Below, piece after piece: positions 26,926 to 36,133 of a stretch of DNA of 64,000 nucleotides. The position numbers were made by a program, and so were the translations under genes. Positions within the stretch are counted from its first letter, which is position 1, and the number at the start of each line of letters is the position of its first letter. Under the pieces are notes generated by a model. It was not told where the DNA came from. It made no database searches and saw only the letters and a program-made list of their open reading frames with translations. Source of the stretch: Maritalea porphyrae (GTDB lineage Bacteria > Pseudomonadota > Alphaproteobacteria > Rhizobiales > Devosiaceae); assembly GCF_027213965.1 (NCBI RefSeq), contig NZ_JAPWGX010000001.1, forward strand, positions 558,001 to 622,000. The letters are read 5' to 3'.

Positions 26926-27822
26926 TCAACCAACATGTGTTGCGGGTTTGAACCAAGGCAGTTTCCACCCAAGTGTCATAGCGCAAGCCGCAAACAAAAT
27001 GGCTGCTGATCCGATCCACTGACCAATCGTTAGCTGACGTTCAAAGGCAAAATAGTCCACAACAATTGCTGCAACTGGGTAGACGAATGATAGCGCACCG
27101 GTGAGCGATGTCGATAGTTTTTGGAATGCGTCATACATGATGATGTACATGATGGTCGTGCACAATATGCCAAGTGCCAATACGCTGGTCCATTGCACAG
27201 TTGTTTCGGGCTGAATGGCCCAATTTGCCAATGGCGCAAGCACGATTGAGCCGACCGTAACATGCATTAGGGCAACCAAATGGGGCGGTGTACCCTTTAG
27301 TTGTTTCACCAAAATAACGGTGACTGCATAAAGGAAAGCCGCCCCCAGCGACATGGCGATGCCAAGCAGATAGTCGGTGCTGCCACCCTCGCCGCTTTGA
27401 CGGGCCTGCACGACCAAAATCATGCCAACAAATGCCATCAGCAGCCACATGACTTTGTTGAGCGTAATCTTTTCGGATAGGAAAATTGCGCCCAAAGCGA
27501 CAAGCATAAAAGGTTGAGTGTGATAGGTAACCGTCGCGATGGTAATGGAAGCCTTTGAGAAGGCTGAGAACAATAGAACCCAATTTGTTACGACGGTGAC
27601 GCCACTAATGGTGCCAAGCAACAATACCCGTTTTGTGAAATTCTCGCGTTTGAAGAAGCCGAGCATCCAACAAATGACGAAAAGTGTGACTGCGCCCAAA
27701 AGGCAACGGAACCAAACGACGTTAAGGATGGGCAATTCTGACATCACCACGAAATAGCCAATGGTGCCCGAGATAAGCATGGCCGCAACCATTTCGATGG
27801 TGCCTATTGTTGAGTTTTTCAT
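26926..27822 (-). CDS. DMT-superfamily (EamA) transporter
   Basis: 298 aa with ten predicted membrane helices and two EamA repeats, e.g. VVWFRCLLGAVTLFVICWMLGFF, TYHTQPFMLVALGAIFLSEKIT and GALSFVYPVAAIVVDYFAFERQLTIGQWIG. EamA proteins export amino acids and related metabolites. It is divergent from an Lrp-type regulator, a common pairing for amino-acid exporters, so regulated amino-acid efflux is likely. Confidence 0.88.
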   Translation of the reverse strand: MKNSTIGTIEMVAAMLISGTIGYFVVMSELPILNVVWFRCLLGAVTLFVICWMLGFFKRENFTKRVLLLGTISGVTVVTNWVLLFSAFSKASITIATVTYHTQPFMLVALGAIFLSEKITLNKVMWLLMAFVGMILVVQARQSGEGGSTDYLLGIAMSLGAAFLYAVTVILVKQLKGTPPHLVALMHVTVGSIVLAPLANWAIQPETTVQWTSVLALGILCTTIMYIIMYDAFQKLSTSLTGALSFVYPVAAIVVDYFAFERQLTIGQWIGSAAILFAACAMTLGWKLPWFKPATHVG

Positions 27823-27939
27823 AACACTTCCTTTGTTGCCGTCAGATTATGGCAACGCCTCGCACTTGAAAATATACTGTATTAGGTCCATCGTCACTTT
27901 TAATACGAACAGATTAGGCAAAAATCAGGAAACACCTAA
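27823..27939. promoter_or_regulatory. Divergent promoter region, EamA transporter and Lrp regulator
   Basis: 117 AT-rich bases between two divergent starts, expected to hold both promoters and an Lrp-type binding site. No clear palindrome was found. Confidence 0.4.
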
Positions 27940-28371
27940 ATGGATGATAAAGATCGCAGAATTGTCGAAATACTACATAATGATTCAAAGACGCCACTCA
28001 AATCCCTTGCGGCAGCGGTAGGTTTATCTTCCCCTAGCACATCTGAACGGCTTAAACGACTGGAAGAAAAAGGGGCTATCGGTGGCTACACATTGCGCGT
28101 GGATCACGCTCAGTTAGGTTATCCATTACGCGCCATTGTTCGCATCAACCCCATGCCGGGAAAACTGCAGATGGTGCAAAAGCTTATTGTGGATACTGCG
28201 GAGATTGTGGAATGTGACAAAGTCACAGGGGACGACTGCTTTGTGTGCAAGCTGTACCTAAAATCTATCGAGCAACTTGATTTGATCCTTGATAGAATCT
28301 CAGAACATGCTCAAACTAACACTTCAATAGTCAAAGCATCACCAGTAAAGAAGCGATTGCCCCCATTATGA
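27940..28371 (+). CDS. Lrp/AsnC family transcriptional regulator
   Basis: 143 aa: helix-turn-helix at the N-terminus (MDDKDRRIVEILHNDSKTPLKSLAAAVGLSSPSTSERLKRLEEKGAI) and a RAM domain (VECDKVTGDDCFVCKLYLKSIEQLDLILDRI). It probably controls the divergent EamA transporter in response to an amino acid. Its end overlaps the Nudix gene start by four bases (ATGA), so the two are coupled. Confidence 0.93.
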   Translation: MDDKDRRIVEILHNDSKTPLKSLAAAVGLSSPSTSERLKRLEEKGAIGGYTLRVDHAQLGYPLRAIVRINPMPGKLQMVQKLIVDTAEIVECDKVTGDDCFVCKLYLKSIEQLDLILDRISEHAQTNTSIVKASPVKKRLPPL

Positions 28372-28778
28372 GCCCTACGTCTGGCGAACCCACACAAGCT
28401 GTAAGTGCTGCCCTGTTTAACGGGGATAGGGTTTTGCTGGTCGAGCGTTCCAATCCACCTTTCAAAGGTCTATGGAGCTTGCCGGGCGGCAAGGTTGAAC
28501 CCGGTGAAGAACTGCTTGACGCGATCAAGCGTGAGCTGATGGAAGAAACCAACTTGGTCGCTGAGCAACTTCATTTCGTGCACACTCTAAACTTTGATGT
28601 TCCACGACATGAACTGCACGTTTTTGCCGGCTATGCTGATATTGATCACGCTGTGGCGCTTGACGATGCGGACGCAACGGCGGTTATTCGTGTGCAAGAC
28701 CTCGGCAATTGCCACACTACGCCGAATTTGGACGTCTCAGTGCAGGCCGCCTGGGAATCGCTCAATCTACTCAAATAA
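28368..28778 (+). CDS. Nudix hydrolase
   Basis: 136 aa with a complete Nudix box: GGKVEPGEELLDAIKRELMEET, fitting G-x5-E-x7-REU-x-EE. The opening QAVSAALFNGDRVLLVERSNPPFKGLWSLPGG is typical of the ADP-ribose/MutT-like group. The substrate could be an oxidised nucleotide, ADP-ribose or another nucleoside diphosphate derivative. It is translationally coupled to the Lrp gene. Confidence 0.9.
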   Translation: MSPTSGEPTQAVSAALFNGDRVLLVERSNPPFKGLWSLPGGKVEPGEELLDAIKRELMEETNLVAEQLHFVHTLNFDVPRHELHVFAGYADIDHAVALDDADATAVIRVQDLGNCHTTPNLDVSVQAAWESLNLLK

Positions 28779-28867
28779 CGTCTTTCAGTTTCATCACACA
28801 AGCGTGACCATGCTTGAATTGTCGCGCGTTTCTGTTTGTTGCACGATGCGACAACGAGGAGAAACAG

Positions 28868-29881
28868 ATGTTGATGAGACGGTTTGCACGAATTCTAGCG
28901 GTTATGGCTATTGGCGCGGGCGGGTTTGCTGGTCAGTCAGCAACAGGGCAGGAAACTACTCTTTATGCCAAACAGGAAACGCCTGGGCATTGGCTGTCCG
29001 AGGGTTGGTCAACCGACTTTTCGCGCGCGACAATTCCATTTTGGGATGTGACCGATGTAATTGGACGCGATAATATCCCCTCGATTGACGATCCCCAATT
29101 TGAAGAGGTTTCCAACAACATCATCATTCCGGGTAACGAGCCTGTTATTGGCTTCGAGATCAATGGCGATGCCCGCGCCTACCCGCTGCGCATTATGATG
29201 TGGCACGAAATCGTCAATGACTTCGTGGGCAATGTACCGGTTGCAGTTACATTTTGCCCTTTGTGCAATACATCGATTGTTTTCGATCGCAAGATCGAAG
29301 GTGAGGTTGCGACGTTCGGCACCTCTGGCAAGCTACGCAATTCAGATTTGATCATGTATGATAGAACCACCCAGAGTTGGTGGCAGCAATTTGACGGCAA
29401 TGCATTGGCAGGCATTCATGCGGGTAAAAAACTCAAAGCCTACCCCTCGCGCTTGATGAGCCTTGATTTGTTCAAACAAGAATACCCCGAAGGGCAAATG
29501 CTGTTGCCTGATCCGCGCCGGATTTCCCAATTGGGTCGCAACCCATATGCTGGGTATGACAGCACTTTCAAACCATTTTTATTCCGTGGGGAGATGCCCG
29601 AGGACATCAACGGAATGGTGCGTGTCATCCTTGTTCAAGGAGAAAAACCATTTGCTATTGCTTTGCCGAAATTGAGCAAAGATGGCAAATTTGAGAAAGA
29701 TGGCTTGTACTTTAGCTGGAGTGCGGGCCAAGCTTCGGCCTTAGATACAGTCCAGATTTCTCGTGGACGCGACGTTGGCAACATCAAAGTTGTCGATGAA
29801 AACGGGAACCCGGTCGTGCATGAGATTACGTTCGCCTTTGCAGCACGGGCGTTTTTGCCCGACCTTGAGATCATCCAGTAG
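28868..29881 (+). CDS. DUF3179 family exported protein
   Basis: 337 aa with an N-terminal signal peptide (MLMRRFARILAVMAIGAGGFAGQSATG). The DUF3179 domain is marked by GFEINGDARAYPLRIMMWHEIVND and VAVTFCPLCNTSIVFDR, with a CxxC pair suggesting metal or redox activity, and by FGTSGKLRNSDLIMYDR. The start at 28868 has a GAGGAGA ribosome site; the open frame begins 18 codons earlier without one. Function unknown; expected in the periplasm. Confidence 0.85.
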   Translation: MLMRRFARILAVMAIGAGGFAGQSATGQETTLYAKQETPGHWLSEGWSTDFSRATIPFWDVTDVIGRDNIPSIDDPQFEEVSNNIIIPGNEPVIGFEINGDARAYPLRIMMWHEIVNDFVGNVPVAVTFCPLCNTSIVFDRKIEGEVATFGTSGKLRNSDLIMYDRTTQSWWQQFDGNALAGIHAGKKLKAYPSRLMSLDLFKQEYPEGQMLLPDPRRISQLGRNPYAGYDSTFKPFLFRGEMPEDINGMVRVILVQGEKPFAIALPKLSKDGKFEKDGLYFSWSAGQASALDTVQISRGRDVGNIKVVDENGNPVVHEITFAFAARAFLPDLEIIQ

Positions 29882-29946
29882 ATTGATGGCTTGAGATTGC
29901 CCATTTCCTCTGGCACAAGTGACTAGGGATACCACAAGGGTGAGCC

Positions 29947-30324
29947 GTGAGAGCGTTCAGTTTCAAAAACACAATCGTTGCAGTTGTCATGATGTTTACA
30001 TCGACAATTGGTGCGCACGCGGTTGACCCGCCTTACCAGCAAGACCTGCAACGATTTGCAACAATCATGGGCGCGCTTTATCACCTCGATGCTCTGTGCC
30101 TAAACTCTGGAAACAATTGGCGAGATGAGTTTGCCGAATTGTTAGACTTAGAAGAAGTTGACGAAGACCGCCGTGCCCGGCTGACCGCAGCTTTCAATAG
30201 TGGATATTATGACTTCAATCGAATGCATGTGCGATGCACGCCAAATGCGCAATTGGCCACGAAGCGGTTCATTGCTGAAGGGGCCGCAATTGCCAAAAAC
30301 ATACACACACGCTTCGCTGAATAA
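29947..30324 (+). CDS. TIGR02301 family exported protein
   Basis: 125 aa with a signal peptide cleaved after AHA. The mature part has LQRFATIMGALYHLDALC, WRDEFAELLDLE and RRARLTAAFNSGYYDFNRMHVRCTPNA, with two conserved cysteines, matching TIGR02301, an alphaproteobacterial family of unknown function. The GTG start has AAGGGTGAG upstream. Confidence 0.8.
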   Translation: MRAFSFKNTIVAVVMMFTSTIGAHAVDPPYQQDLQRFATIMGALYHLDALCLNSGNNWRDEFAELLDLEEVDEDRRARLTAAFNSGYYDFNRMHVRCTPNAQLATKRFIAEGAAIAKNIHTRFAE

Positions 30325-30416
30325 AGTTTTCCCCTGCCCGTTAACCTTTTGATCATTTCTGTGGTTACCAACTCAAGAACGCATGTTACACCTCACTAGT
30401 CAGGAGTAACCGATTT

Positions 30417-30677
30417 ATGTTTCACCACGAGAATAGTCATGCGCTTTTTGAGCGCGAGGACGAAGCGCGAAAACGCGCCCTTCAATATTTAGCTGAGGCC
30501 TGGCGCAATGCCGAGGGCGAAGAGGTGAAAACCGAGGCACTGGCGCACGCAGCGCTATTTGCAGGCCTTGCAACGCTTGTTGAGTTATATGGCGAAACCG
30601 CAATTTCTGAATTGATGAAGCGCATTCCGGACAAAGTGATTCAAGGCGAATATACTGTTGACCGGACAATTCAATAA
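30417..30677 (+). CDS. Small helical protein of unknown function
   Basis: 86 aa with an excellent AGGAGT ribosome site. It is charged and helical (LFEREDEARKRALQYLAEAWRNAEGEEVKTEALAHAALFAGLATLVELYGE), without a signal or membrane segment. It resembles short conserved alphaproteobacterial proteins of unknown role; no family name can be given with confidence. Confidence 0.7.
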   Translation: MFHHENSHALFEREDEARKRALQYLAEAWRNAEGEEVKTEALAHAALFAGLATLVELYGETAISELMKRIPDKVIQGEYTVDRTIQ

Positions 30678-30736
30678 TCACTGCCCAATCCTCTCTCTTT
30701 GTGCCAAACTAAAGCGAATGCGCAAAGGGAGAGTCG

Positions 30737-31417
30737 ATGTCATTCTTTAAGTTGAAGTCTGTTCGTCCAATCGCATTGATAGCCGCGTTTTCAGTGTTTG
30801 CGCTTTCGTGTTCTGCCACACTTGCCTATTCGACATCGCCTGTTGTTGCTCCCGAGTCGGGTGACGCGGTCGAGGGTGAGCAATTTGGCGCGGAAGAGCG
30901 CATTGTTTTGCCCGACGCGCCCGAACGTGAAGACCGTCAGGGTTATCTGAATCTAGATATCCATCGCGACCTGGCCAATCTGCCTGCAGCGGTTGCAACA
31001 ACACGCGAAGAATTGATGGCGGCTGCGAAATCTGGCGATACGGAGATGTTACGTGCCATTTTGAAACGACAAACAAACGTGCCGGTTGTTTCATTTGGTG
31101 ATGTCGCAGACCCAATAGATTTCTTGCGCGAATCGTCGAACGATGGTGAAGGCCGCGAACTATTGGCCATCATGATCGAATTGATGGAAGCGCCCTACTC
31201 GATCATGCCAATGGAAAACGGCGAACCAGAGATTTATGTTTGGCCCGCTTATGCCACAAACAATCTCGAAAACCTCAGCCCAAGCGAACTGATCGACGTT
31301 TACAAAATCGTTAGCCATCAAGATTTGGAAGAAATGCAGCTGTTTGGTGGCTGGTATTTCTTCCGGGTGGGCATCGATGCGAATGGTGAGTGGCGCTATT
31401 TTGTGGCTGGCGATTAA
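30737..31417 (+). CDS. Exported protein of unknown function
   Basis: 226 aa with an N-terminal hydrophobic signal (PIALIAAFSVFALSCSATLAYS). ALSC could act as a weak lipobox, but the -3 residue is not the usual leucine, so both secreted and lipid-anchored forms are possible. The mature part is acidic and ends LFGGWYFFRVGIDANGEWRYFVAGD. A helical segment TREELMAAAKSGDTEMLRAIL hints at an ankyrin-like repeat. Its stop overlaps that of the converging dihydroorotase gene. Confidence 0.7.
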   Translation: MSFFKLKSVRPIALIAAFSVFALSCSATLAYSTSPVVAPESGDAVEGEQFGAEERIVLPDAPEREDRQGYLNLDIHRDLANLPAAVATTREELMAAAKSGDTEMLRAILKRQTNVPVVSFGDVADPIDFLRESSNDGEGRELLAIMIELMEAPYSIMPMENGEPEIYVWPAYATNNLENLSPSELIDVYKIVSHQDLEEMQLFGGWYFFRVGIDANGEWRYFVAGD

Positions 31418-32745
31418 GTCGCCAGCGATTCAGCGAAAAGAATTGGTTCGCCCTTGTGCGCGGCAACCAATTCGCCTTCCCACATGACTTTATGGCCGCG
31501 CAAAATCGTGCCAACTGGCCAGCCTTGCACTTCAACACCATCATATGGGGTCCAGCCCGGCTTAGACGCGATCCAGCTGTTGTCGATAACTTGCTTGCGA
31601 CTTAAGTCAACGATGGTCAAATCAGCATCATAACCAACTGCAATGCGGCCTTTACCCGCGATTTGGAATAGGCGATTTGGGCCATGGCTGGTCATATCAA
31701 CAAAACGTTCCAGAGTCATTTTGCCCTTATTCACATGATCCAGCATTACCGGCACCAACGTTTGCACACCTGTCATCCCTGAAGGAGATTTCGGGTAAGG
31801 TTGATCTTTTTCTTCCTTGGTATGCGGCGCATGATCGGAACCCAAAATGTCCGCGATGCCAGCGTCCACACCGTCCCAAATGCCCGCACGGTGATGTGCA
31901 TCGCGCACAGGAGGGTTCATTTGCACATAGGAGCCAAGTTTGTCGTAAGCTGTTTCGTCAAGCGTGAGGTGGTGGGGCGTGACTTCAACACTCACTAGGT
32001 CTTTGTGCTCAGCCAAAAGCGCCATTTCGTCGGCTGTTGAAATATGCAGCACGTGAATGCGTTTGCCTGTTTTTTTCGATAGAGCCAACAAGCGTTTTGT
32101 GCATTTGACTGCGGCTTCCACATCACGCCATACAGGGTGGCTTCTTGGGTCACCTTCAACTTGCAAATGCTTACGCGATTCAAGGCGTGGTTCATCTTCT
32201 GAGTGGAAAGCGGCACGGCGCGAAATCGCGCGCAGGATATTTTCAACGCCATCATCATCTTCAACCAAAAGCGAGCCGGTTGACGACCCCATAAAGACTT
32301 TCACTCCAGCACAACCGGGCAGTTTTTCCAATTCGGGCAATTGATCCACATTTTCATGGGTACCGCCAATAAAGAACGCGAAATCGCAATGCATGCGGTG
32401 TTTGGCGCGCTTAATCTTATCTTCGAAAGTCGCTTTGTCGATGGTGAGCGGGTTGGTGTTGGGCATTTCAAACACACCCGTTACGCCGCCCATTACGGCT
32501 GCCAATGAGCCGGATTCAAGGTCTTCTTTGTGTTCAAGACCTGGCTCCCGGAAATGCACTTGGGTGTCGATCACGCCGGGCAATACATGAAGACCGGTGC
32601 AATCAACTGTTTCTTTTGCTTCACGCCCATTCAAATTACCAATTTCAGCAATTTTGCCATTTATCACACCAACATCGCCTTTGGTGACGCCATTGTGATT
32701 GGCAATAGTTCCGTTAAGAAAAATAGTGTCAAATTTGGCATTCAT
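31414..32745 (-). CDS. pyrC: Dihydroorotase (PyrC, COG0044 type)
   Basis: 443 aa zinc amidohydrolase of pyrimidine synthesis (carbamoyl-aspartate to dihydroorotate). It shows GVIDTQVHFREPGLEHKEDLESG, GVFEMPNTNPLT, AGVKVFMGSSTGSLL with the bridging lysine, the histidines in AFHSEDE and HVLHISTADE, and GSDHAPH with the catalytic aspartate. The usual HxH reads QVH, a variant found in one dihydroorotase subgroup. The start at 32745 gives MNAKFDTIFLNG; longer frames overlap the divergent gene. An allantoinase or hydantoinase assignment is less likely. Confidence 0.88.
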   Translation of the reverse strand: MNAKFDTIFLNGTIANHNGVTKGDVGVINGKIAEIGNLNGREAKETVDCTGLHVLPGVIDTQVHFREPGLEHKEDLESGSLAAVMGGVTGVFEMPNTNPLTIDKATFEDKIKRAKHRMHCDFAFFIGGTHENVDQLPELEKLPGCAGVKVFMGSSTGSLLVEDDDGVENILRAISRRAAFHSEDEPRLESRKHLQVEGDPRSHPVWRDVEAAVKCTKRLLALSKKTGKRIHVLHISTADEMALLAEHKDLVSVEVTPHHLTLDETAYDKLGSYVQMNPPVRDAHHRAGIWDGVDAGIADILGSDHAPHTKEEKDQPYPKSPSGMTGVQTLVPVMLDHVNKGKMTLERFVDMTSHGPNRLFQIAGKGRIAVGYDADLTIVDLSRKQVIDNSWIASKPGWTPYDGVEVQGWPVGTILRGHKVMWEGELVAAHKGEPILFAESLAT

Positions 32746-32833
32746 GCTGGTACGTCCCAAAGAAGCTGATATGGATCTGTTATTGGGGTGTAACGCGATG
32801 CTAAAGGCAAGAGCAAGGCAAACGGAGCGATTG

Positions 32834-33631
32834 ATGGGAAAAATTATCAAATTGGATCGTTGTGCGGTTCAAATCTCAGGTACAGATGCGCAAAAACTGT
32901 TGCATGACACCCTCACCTGCAACCTTTCAACGCCGCTAGAGGGCAAAGCACGTTGGTTCGCCTTATTGGCACCGCAAGGCAAGATTTTGGTTGAGGGGCT
33001 TATTTCGGAAACCGATGATGGCTTTTTGCTTGATATTCCAATTTCCGAGTTGGAGAATTTCACGAAACGCATGCGTTTATATAAAATGCGGGCCGACGTA
33101 ACGATCACTCCACGTGAAGATCTATCTGTGGGCTGGACAGGCGAGAACAGCGAACTGACAGTCGAAGATGCACGTCCGAGCATGGGATATCGTCTTTATA
33201 GCAGTGACAGCACGAGTTGGTCTGTCGATCAACAATCCTATCATCACCAACGAATTTCCAATTCAATAATGGAAATGGGCGGTGATTTCGAAGCCAATGG
33301 CTTGTTCCCACACGACATTGGCATGGACCAACTTGGCGGCGTGGACTTTAAAAAGGGATGTTACATCGGGCAAGAGGTTGTATCGCGCATGCAGCATCGC
33401 GGCACTGCACGTAAACGCCCTGTTATGGTGACTGGCGCAAGTTTAAACACAGGCGACAGCGTGGTTTTGGATGACAAGTCGGTGGGCAGCATCACCTCTT
33501 GCGCAGGGAAAAACGGCATTGCACTCGTGCGACTCGATAAGGTTTCGGATCCAGATGCATGTACCATCAATCAGCAACCAGTTCAGCTTGCGGTGCCTGC
33601 GTGGGCAAGTTACCTTTTTAGCGATTCTTGA
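32834..33631 (+). CDS. ygfZ: Folate-binding protein YgfZ/GcvT-like
   Basis: 265 aa tetrahydrofolate-dependent protein that supports iron-sulfur enzymes, related to the glycine-cleavage T protein. The YgfZ signature KGCYIGQEVVSRMQHRGTARKR is present with its functional cysteine. The start at 32834 follows a GGAGCG ribosome site; the open frame extends 45 codons upstream into the divergent pyrC leader without coding features. An HD-domain gene follows. Confidence 0.93.
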   Translation: MGKIIKLDRCAVQISGTDAQKLLHDTLTCNLSTPLEGKARWFALLAPQGKILVEGLISETDDGFLLDIPISELENFTKRMRLYKMRADVTITPREDLSVGWTGENSELTVEDARPSMGYRLYSSDSTSWSVDQQSYHHQRISNSIMEMGGDFEANGLFPHDIGMDQLGGVDFKKGCYIGQEVVSRMQHRGTARKRPVMVTGASLNTGDSVVLDDKSVGSITSCAGKNGIALVRLDKVSDPDACTINQQPVQLAVPAWASYLFSDS

Positions 33632-33654
33632 ACGCAACAATCGCTGGATTTAAC

Positions 33655-34266
33655 ATGGCACGCGCACCACAACGAGCTTGGCAACGGATGTTGTCGGGCC
33701 GTAGGCTAGATTTATTGGACCCATCTCCTTTGGATGTGGAGTTGAGCGACATCGCTCATGGCCTTGCGCGGGTGGCACGTTGGAATGGACAAACCAACGG
33801 CGACTACGCTTTTTCAGTGGCTCAGCATTCGGTTTTGGTTATGCATTTGGCCCTTGCAGGCAAACCTGAAATGGACGGCAGCGGACGATTATATGCGCTA
33901 CTCCATGATGCACCAGAGTATGTAATGGGTGACATTATTTCGCCACTCAAAGCGGCGATGGGTGGGCAATATAAGGACCTAGAAGATCGCTTACTGTCTG
34001 CCATTCACGTGCGCTTTTCGCTCGCTGCCAAAGCACCAACTGCTACAACGAAGCTGATTAAAAAGGCGGACAAAGAAGCTGCCTATTTCGAAGCGGTCAA
34101 CCTTGCCGGATTTGAACCAGCGGAAGCCCGCAAGATTTTTGGCGAACCCTCTTTGGCGAGCTTTGACTTGCCCGATTTTGACCAGCTCATCCGCCCTTGG
34201 CCAATCCACGTGGCACACGAACAATTTGTTGCTGTTTTCACCAGCATTCTAGGACCGATCAAATAA
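33655..34266 (+). CDS. HD-domain phosphohydrolase (YfbR-like)
   Basis: 203 aa metal-dependent hydrolase. It begins MARAPQRAWQRMLSGRRLDLLDPSPLDVE and carries the HD pattern: the first histidine in FSVAQHSVLV, the HD pair in ALLHDAPEYVMGD, and a distal aspartate in LIKKADKEA. YfbR-type enzymes dephosphorylate deoxynucleoside monophosphates. The ATG at 33655 is preferred; a TTG at 33628 overlaps the ygfZ stop. Confidence 0.85.
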   Translation: MARAPQRAWQRMLSGRRLDLLDPSPLDVELSDIAHGLARVARWNGQTNGDYAFSVAQHSVLVMHLALAGKPEMDGSGRLYALLHDAPEYVMGDIISPLKAAMGGQYKDLEDRLLSAIHVRFSLAAKAPTATTKLIKKADKEAAYFEAVNLAGFEPAEARKIFGEPSLASFDLPDFDQLIRPWPIHVAHEQFVAVFTSILGPIK

Positions 34267-34384
34267 CAACACATTCACATGTCTCAATATGAGACGCAAA
34301 TTAACCCTATGTTAAGCATTGCTTTGACGATTGGGGGGGTTGGTTGATAAATCCTTAAGGCATACTGTTTCTTAAGGATTTGAT

Positions 34385-34921
34385 ATGTTTGGCTCCATTC
34401 GCAATAAAACAAATATGATGCCGCTCGCGCTTGTGCTGGCAGCAGTTTCTGGCGTCTTTTTGGCGGAAAGTGGCATTAAGTTCGCCAAGCCTGCATTTGC
34501 GGCCAACATTCTTGATGCGGCAAAAGTCAGCACGACCCAACTACATAGTGGAATTGACCTGAACAATCTGGTGCGCATTGATCGCAAAGTTTATAGCGTC
34601 ACTACTGAGGATTATGTGGATCTTGAACCCATTTCTTCCGCGACAGTCAAAAAAATCAGCGCGGGGCGCGTTTTTAATGTGAATATTGCCACCACGTCGA
34701 CCGGCACTTATTCAACCGACGGCATGCAATCACGCAATGTGCTTTATCCCGGAATTCACGTCGAAGAAATCACACCTTCACGCTTTGTCGATGGCGCTGT
34801 GATAATCTTAAGCAAACTGCAGGGCCGCGAGCTCCTCAAATTCATCCAGGGTTTAGACGACTTTGCCGTGAGCGACAAAGAAGGGTGCGAATCTCTTGGC
34901 AGCTATATCGGCTGCAAATAG
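34385..34921 (+). CDS. Exported protein of unknown function
   Basis: 178 aa with a signal-like N-terminus (NMMPLALVLAAVSGVFLAESG, with a likely cut after PAFA). The mature region lacks recognisable motifs; it has short beta-rich stretches (VRIDRKVYSVTTEDYVDLEPISS) and two late cysteines (GCESLGSYIGCK). No family could be assigned. It is transcribed toward the converging SleB-type gene. Confidence 0.65.
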   Translation: MFGSIRNKTNMMPLALVLAAVSGVFLAESGIKFAKPAFAANILDAAKVSTTQLHSGIDLNNLVRIDRKVYSVTTEDYVDLEPISSATVKKISAGRVFNVNIATTSTGTYSTDGMQSRNVLYPGIHVEEITPSRFVDGAVIILSKLQGRELLKFIQGLDDFAVSDKEGCESLGSYIGCK

Positions 34922-34930
34922 CGACGCGCA

Positions 34931-35974
34931 TCATCCTTTCTTAAATCGATAGAAAATGTGCACGCCGACTTGGGTTAGCTTCTTGAGCTTTGGTGCCCAC
35001 TTTGGATTCACATAATTGGCGTGGTAGTGGGTCGCATTGGCGACATTTGGCAAATAAATATCGCCTTGAATAACTTTGGTGGCGATTTCTTTTGCCTGCT
35101 TCCACGCTGCTTGTTCATTCACCCTTTCCGGAACGCCATCGCATGCAAACGAGAACTGGCAACGGTTCTTCCAACTTTGGTTTTGGAACACCACAGAGCA
35201 AATTGAATTTGGATATGCTTTGTGCTTAACACGATTTCGCACCACTTGCGCTACTGCCACCTGCCCCCGATAGCTTTCTCCACGCGCTTCAAAGTAAATG
35301 GCTGTTGCCATGCACCAATGTTGCTTTTTAGTTGCATCCATTGATGCTTGGGTAAGCGTAGGCGTAAAGTCTTTTAGGTCAGGCGCATTGTCGCGCGCAT
35401 AGGCAAGTTTTGTGGGCACAGACAATGGATAGGGCAGAGATGGGTCGCGCACATCACGAATTTCTTGCCCACCACTAAGCGCTTCAATTGCGCCAAGCGC
35501 GGCGACGTCTGGCATTGGTTGCGCAGCTACACCAAATGCTTGTTCGGCCCGTTTACGGGGTTGGCTACTCGCAGTCTTTGGTGCAATCGCAGCGACTTGA
35601 ACAGGATCTACGCGCAGCGATTTTTCGATTTTGGTTTGCGATTCAAGCATCGCAAATCGAAGCTGGTCGAAGCTTTTCACAATCTCAACAGCGGAAGGGC
35701 CGCTTGGCGTTGCGGGAGAAGTTCCTTCTGCCGCACTTGCAAATATGCTCTGGCCAAACATGGCCGCATAGCCCGTTGGCGGTGCGGCAGCCTCAACAAC
35801 TGGCGCAGCAATGTCGGCCATGGTGACAGCGAGATCTGTGTTGACGTGGTAAGGCCACACCACTAGCGCGGCCGTGGTCGTCATGGCAAAACTAGATAAA
35901 GCGCAAAAGCGCTTAAAGGCGCTAGCCTTCTTTCGCCGGGCCTGTTGCAGCCGGGCGGCCAGATAAATACTCAT
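34931..35974 (-). CDS. Cell wall hydrolase of the SleB/Hydrolase_2 family
   Basis: About 347 aa. A single membrane anchor or signal (about residues 25-45 of the frame) precedes a long low-complexity linker and then the Hydrolase_2 domain: WCMATAIYFEARGESYRGQVAVAQVVRNRV with the catalytic glutamate in YFEARGE, CQFSFACDG, and ATHYHANYVNPKW. The domain cleaves peptidoglycan glycan strands in spore-forming bacteria; in alphaproteobacteria it presumably remodels the wall. The ATG at 35974 is chosen, but a GTG at 36007 is also possible. Confidence 0.88.
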   Translation of the reverse strand: MSIYLAARLQQARRKKASAFKRFCALSSFAMTTTAALVVWPYHVNTDLAVTMADIAAPVVEAAAPPTGYAAMFGQSIFASAAEGTSPATPSGPSAVEIVKSFDQLRFAMLESQTKIEKSLRVDPVQVAAIAPKTASSQPRKRAEQAFGVAAQPMPDVAALGAIEALSGGQEIRDVRDPSLPYPLSVPTKLAYARDNAPDLKDFTPTLTQASMDATKKQHWCMATAIYFEARGESYRGQVAVAQVVRNRVKHKAYPNSICSVVFQNQSWKNRCQFSFACDGVPERVNEQAAWKQAKEIATKVIQGDIYLPNVANATHYHANYVNPKWAPKLKKLTQVGVHIFYRFKKG

Positions 35975-36133
35975 ACTCAACTCGATGCTACTCAATCGAC
36001 TAAACACATGCCGACCCCGCTATTGTCTCAAATCTTGGTTTATGGGGAGTAAACGCCAGTTAAGGGCACAGTTAGACGACAGGCGGGCAGCGCTGTGGTC
36101 GTTTAGTGGCAATTTTATGGTAGGTTAATCGCG

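Noticed and set aside
32699-32833. Longer N-terminus for the YgfZ protein
   Set aside because: The extra 45 codons overlap the divergent pyrC leader, lack family similarity, and the internal ATG has a GGAGCG site.
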